From: DRYM01 sp964564025
Lineage (GTDB): Archaea; Thermoproteota; Thermoprotei_A; EX4484-217-1
Reading direction: 5' to 3'
Assembly: GCA_964564025.1 (NCBI GenBank)
Contig: CAZLZO010000056.1
Location: 1-6,772, forward strand
Length of the DNA: 6,772 bases
Below are positions 5,934-6,772 of the stretch, piece after piece; positions within the stretch are counted from its first letter, which is position 1, and each line of letters opens with the position of its first letter. The notes beneath the pieces were generated by a model. That model was not told the DNA's origin, did no database searches, and worked only from the letters and a program-made list of their open reading frames with translations. The position numbers and the translations under genes are program-made.

Positions 5934-5940
5934 TATATAA
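5934..5940 (-). promoter_or_regulatory. TATA box for sRNA 3 and trmI
   Basis: Minus-strand TTATATA is centred near 5937 and predicts a transcript start at about 5911. That is one base before the first stem base of sRNA candidate 3, and about 75 nt before the trmI ATG. No better TATA box is seen closer to trmI, so one promoter may serve both. Confidence 0.55.
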
Positions 5941-5946
5941 GTTGAC

Positions 5947-5955
5947 TTTAAAAAA
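5947..5955 (+). promoter_or_regulatory. TATA box of the ASCH gene
   Basis: CTTTAAAAA-type sequence centred near 5951 predicts a start near 5977 and a leader of about 43 nt to the ATG at 6021, containing the GGTGATG site. It lies almost back-to-back with the TATA box of sRNA 3/trmI, only about 14 bp between centres, so the two promoters would compete for the basal factors. Confidence 0.45.
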
Positions 5956-6007
5956 TTCAGCTAACCTTAAGTAATTCTAGTTATGTTAGTGGGAAATTTG
6001 AGTAAAC

Positions 6008-6014
6008 GGTGATG
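6008..6014 (+). promoter_or_regulatory. Ribosome binding site that fixes the ASCH start
   Basis: GGTGATG is a near-complete archaeal Shine-Dalgarno sequence. It lies six bases before the ATG at 6021. The in-frame GTG at 6009 and ATG at 6012 are inside this site and would have no ribosome binding site of their own, so 6021 is the preferred start. Confidence 0.65.
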
Positions 6015-6020
6015 AAGAAT

Positions 6021-6470
6021 ATGGTGCATAAGCATGTAGAATATCTGATGTCTATTAAGCCTAAGTTTGCATACCAAATATTTACTGGGAAAAAGAAGTT
6101 CGAACTTAGGAGACATGTAGGTATAGATGTAGAGGAAGGAGCAAAAATAGTGCTTTACGTTTCAGGAAATGTGCGGGCAATTATGGGCGAATTTACTGTA
6201 GGCAAGATAATTAAAGGTTCAGCACTATATGTGTGGAATAAAGCCATCGAACAGGGAGATGTGGGATTGGATGAAGATGATTGGCCATATATTAAAGGTT
6301 CAAAAACAGCATTAGCTATTGAAGTAAGGAATCCTAAAATATATAGGAGGCCTATTTCCCTTAACGAGTTAAGAAGAATAATACCTAACTTTATGCCCCC
6401 ACTTAGCTACAGAATATTATACAAAAACGAACCATTACATATGATTATAGAAAAACTTAGAACACTTTAA
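6021..6470 (+). CDS. ASCH/PUA-like domain protein
   Basis: This is a soluble 149-residue protein from the preferred ATG. The ASCH hallmark, GxKxxExR, is present as GKKKFELRR (23-31), directly after LMSIKPKFAYQIFTG, where the family usually reads 'LSIKPKYAEKIL.GEK'. A beta-barrel core follows: KIVLYVSG (42-49), AIMGEFTVGKII (53-64), and SKTALAIEVRNPKIYRRPISLNEL (94-117). ASCH domains belong to the PUA-like fold and are generally thought to bind RNA or modified bases. Some members act as regulators, a few as ribonucleases or amidases, so no single reaction can be claimed. It has its own promoter, divergent from trmI, and ends 27 bp before the convergent ribbon-helix-helix gene. A longer form from the GTG at 6009 (153 residues) is less likely. 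Confidence 0.8.
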   Translation: MVHKHVEYLMSIKPKFAYQIFTGKKKFELRRHVGIDVEEGAKIVLYVSGNVRAIMGEFTVGKIIKGSALYVWNKAIEQGDVGLDEDDWPYIKGSKTALAIEVRNPKIYRRPISLNELRRIIPNFMPPLSYRILYKNEPLHMIIEKLRTL

Positions 6471-6497
6471 GTTGTTTTCAAAAAACTCTAGTTAACT
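6471..6497. terminator. Possible shared T-rich terminator between convergent genes
   Basis: The short spacer holds TTGTTTTC just after the ASCH stop on the plus strand. On the minus strand a run of six T (6485-6480) lies 12 bases after the stop of the ribbon-helix-helix gene. Archaeal termination often needs only such T-runs. An imperfect inverted repeat (AGTT...AACT, 6470-6487) is present but weak. Confidence 0.4.
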
Positions 6498-6695
6498 TCA
6501 TATAGGAATCTTTGATCTTTTCGCTCTGAAACCAGAGAAAATGTATTCTTCTCCTCTAAGCCATAGCTCCTTCCTTAGCAAATCTCTTACAGCAATCCTT
6601 ATAACTTCGCTTCTTGACGAGTACCTCCCTATTTTGACTAGTTCATCAAGCCCCTCAATATATGTTTCAGGCATTTTAACTGTAACAAGCTTCAC
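6498..6695 (-). CDS. Ribbon-helix-helix (CopG-type) DNA-binding protein
   Basis: This 65-residue protein has the ribbon-helix-helix layout: the strand KLVTVKMP (2-9) that pairs across the dimer and inserts into the DNA major groove, helix A (about 10-21, YIEGLDELVKI), the turn GRYSSRSE and helix B (about 28-43, EVIRIAVRDLLRKEL). A short tail rich in aromatic and basic residues (45-65) follows and could contact DNA or a partner. Family members are repressors or antitoxins. No toxin gene lies next to it in this window, so a plain regulator is the better guess. The GTG start is backed by GGTGA (6706-6702), six bases upstream. A TATA box near 6736 gives a leader of about 15 nt. The targets are unknown, and self-regulation is possible. 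Confidence 0.85.
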   Translation of the reverse strand: MKLVTVKMPETYIEGLDELVKIGRYSSRSEVIRIAVRDLLRKELWLRGEEYIFSGFRAKRSKIPI

Positions 6696-6732
6696 GCCAA
6701 CTCACCGTTAGCTATCCTTGGTGCTTATTTGC

Positions 6733-6739
6733 TTTTAAA
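6733..6739 (-). promoter_or_regulatory. TATA box of the ribbon-helix-helix gene
   Basis: Minus-strand TTTAAAA is centred near 6736 and predicts a start near 6710, leaving a short leader that still includes the GGTGA site at 6706-6702. Two direct TAATACT repeats lie on its upstream side. Confidence 0.5.
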
Positions 6740-6752
6740 GCCTAACTATCAG

Positions 6753-6772
6753 TAATACTGAAACGTAATACT
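6753..6772. repeat. Direct repeat TAATACT, 13 bp apart
   Basis: TAATACT occurs at 6753-6759 and again at 6766-6772, with start-to-start distance 13. The pair lies just upstream of the TATA box of the ribbon-helix-helix gene, where an activator or self-regulating protein could bind. A 7-base repeat in AT-rich DNA may also be chance, and the window ends inside this region. Confidence 0.3.

Noticed and set aside
6009..6020. Upstream GTG and ATG as starts of the ASCH gene
   Set aside because: Both are embedded in the GGTGATG ribosome binding site that serves the ATG at 6021.
6021..6695. The ASCH and ribbon-helix-helix genes as a toxin-antitoxin pair
   Set aside because: They are convergent and each has its own promoter, not the usual co-transcribed order. 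The ASCH protein shows no clear nuclease motif.
1..6772. CRISPR arrays, insertion sequences, tRNA or rRNA genes
   Set aside because: No regularly spaced repeats, transposase frames, terminal inverted repeats or cloverleaf/T-loop patterns were found by eye on either strand.

Overview
The window looks like a low-GC archaeal chromosome segment, most likely from a thermophilic member of the Thermoproteota (Crenarchaeota and relatives). The grounds are an archaeal/eukaryotic ribosomal protein eS26 (usually missing from Euryarchaeota), an archaeal-type ProRS, archaeal TrmI, an archaetidylinositol-phosphate-synthase-like enzyme, TATA boxes about 26 nt before predicted transcript starts, GGTGA-type Shine-Dalgarno sites, GTG/TTG starts, and several C/D box guide sRNAs. 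The exact lineage cannot be settled from this sequence.

Layout. 1-157: gene-free, with a C/D sRNA candidate on the minus strand (about 79-135). 158-944: a leftward two-gene unit, a CxxC-less thioredoxin-fold-like protein followed by a DUF2286-like protein. 945-1194: a divergent spacer with a second minus-strand C/D sRNA (about 1036-1097). 1195-2647: a rightward pair, an endonuclease IV-like protein and a CDP-alcohol phosphatidyltransferase. 2607-3466: a leftward pair, eS26 and then a SPOUT (TrmY-like) methyltransferase whose 3' end overlaps the phosphatidyltransferase tail-to-tail by 41 bp. 3541-5836: leftward TrmI, then ProRS. 5837-6020: a divergent spacer whose minus strand holds a third C/D sRNA candidate inside the TrmI leader. 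6021-6470: a rightward ASCH/PUA-like protein. 6498-6695: a leftward ribbon-helix-helix protein, convergent with it.

Main result. The protein genes are mostly housekeeping and centre on translation and tRNA: eS26, ProRS, TrmI and a probable SPOUT methyltransferase. The hidden layer is three compact minus-strand elements with the order C - guide - D' - short spacer - C' - guide - D of archaeal 2'-O-methylation guide RNAs. In each, a TATA-like box is centred about 25-27 nt before the 5' end predicted from the boxes, which is separate support for transcription from that point. One TATA box overlaps the stop codon of the preceding gene. One sRNA appears to form most of the 5' leader of the tRNA m1A methyltransferase mRNA. 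The RNA targets could not be assigned from the window alone.
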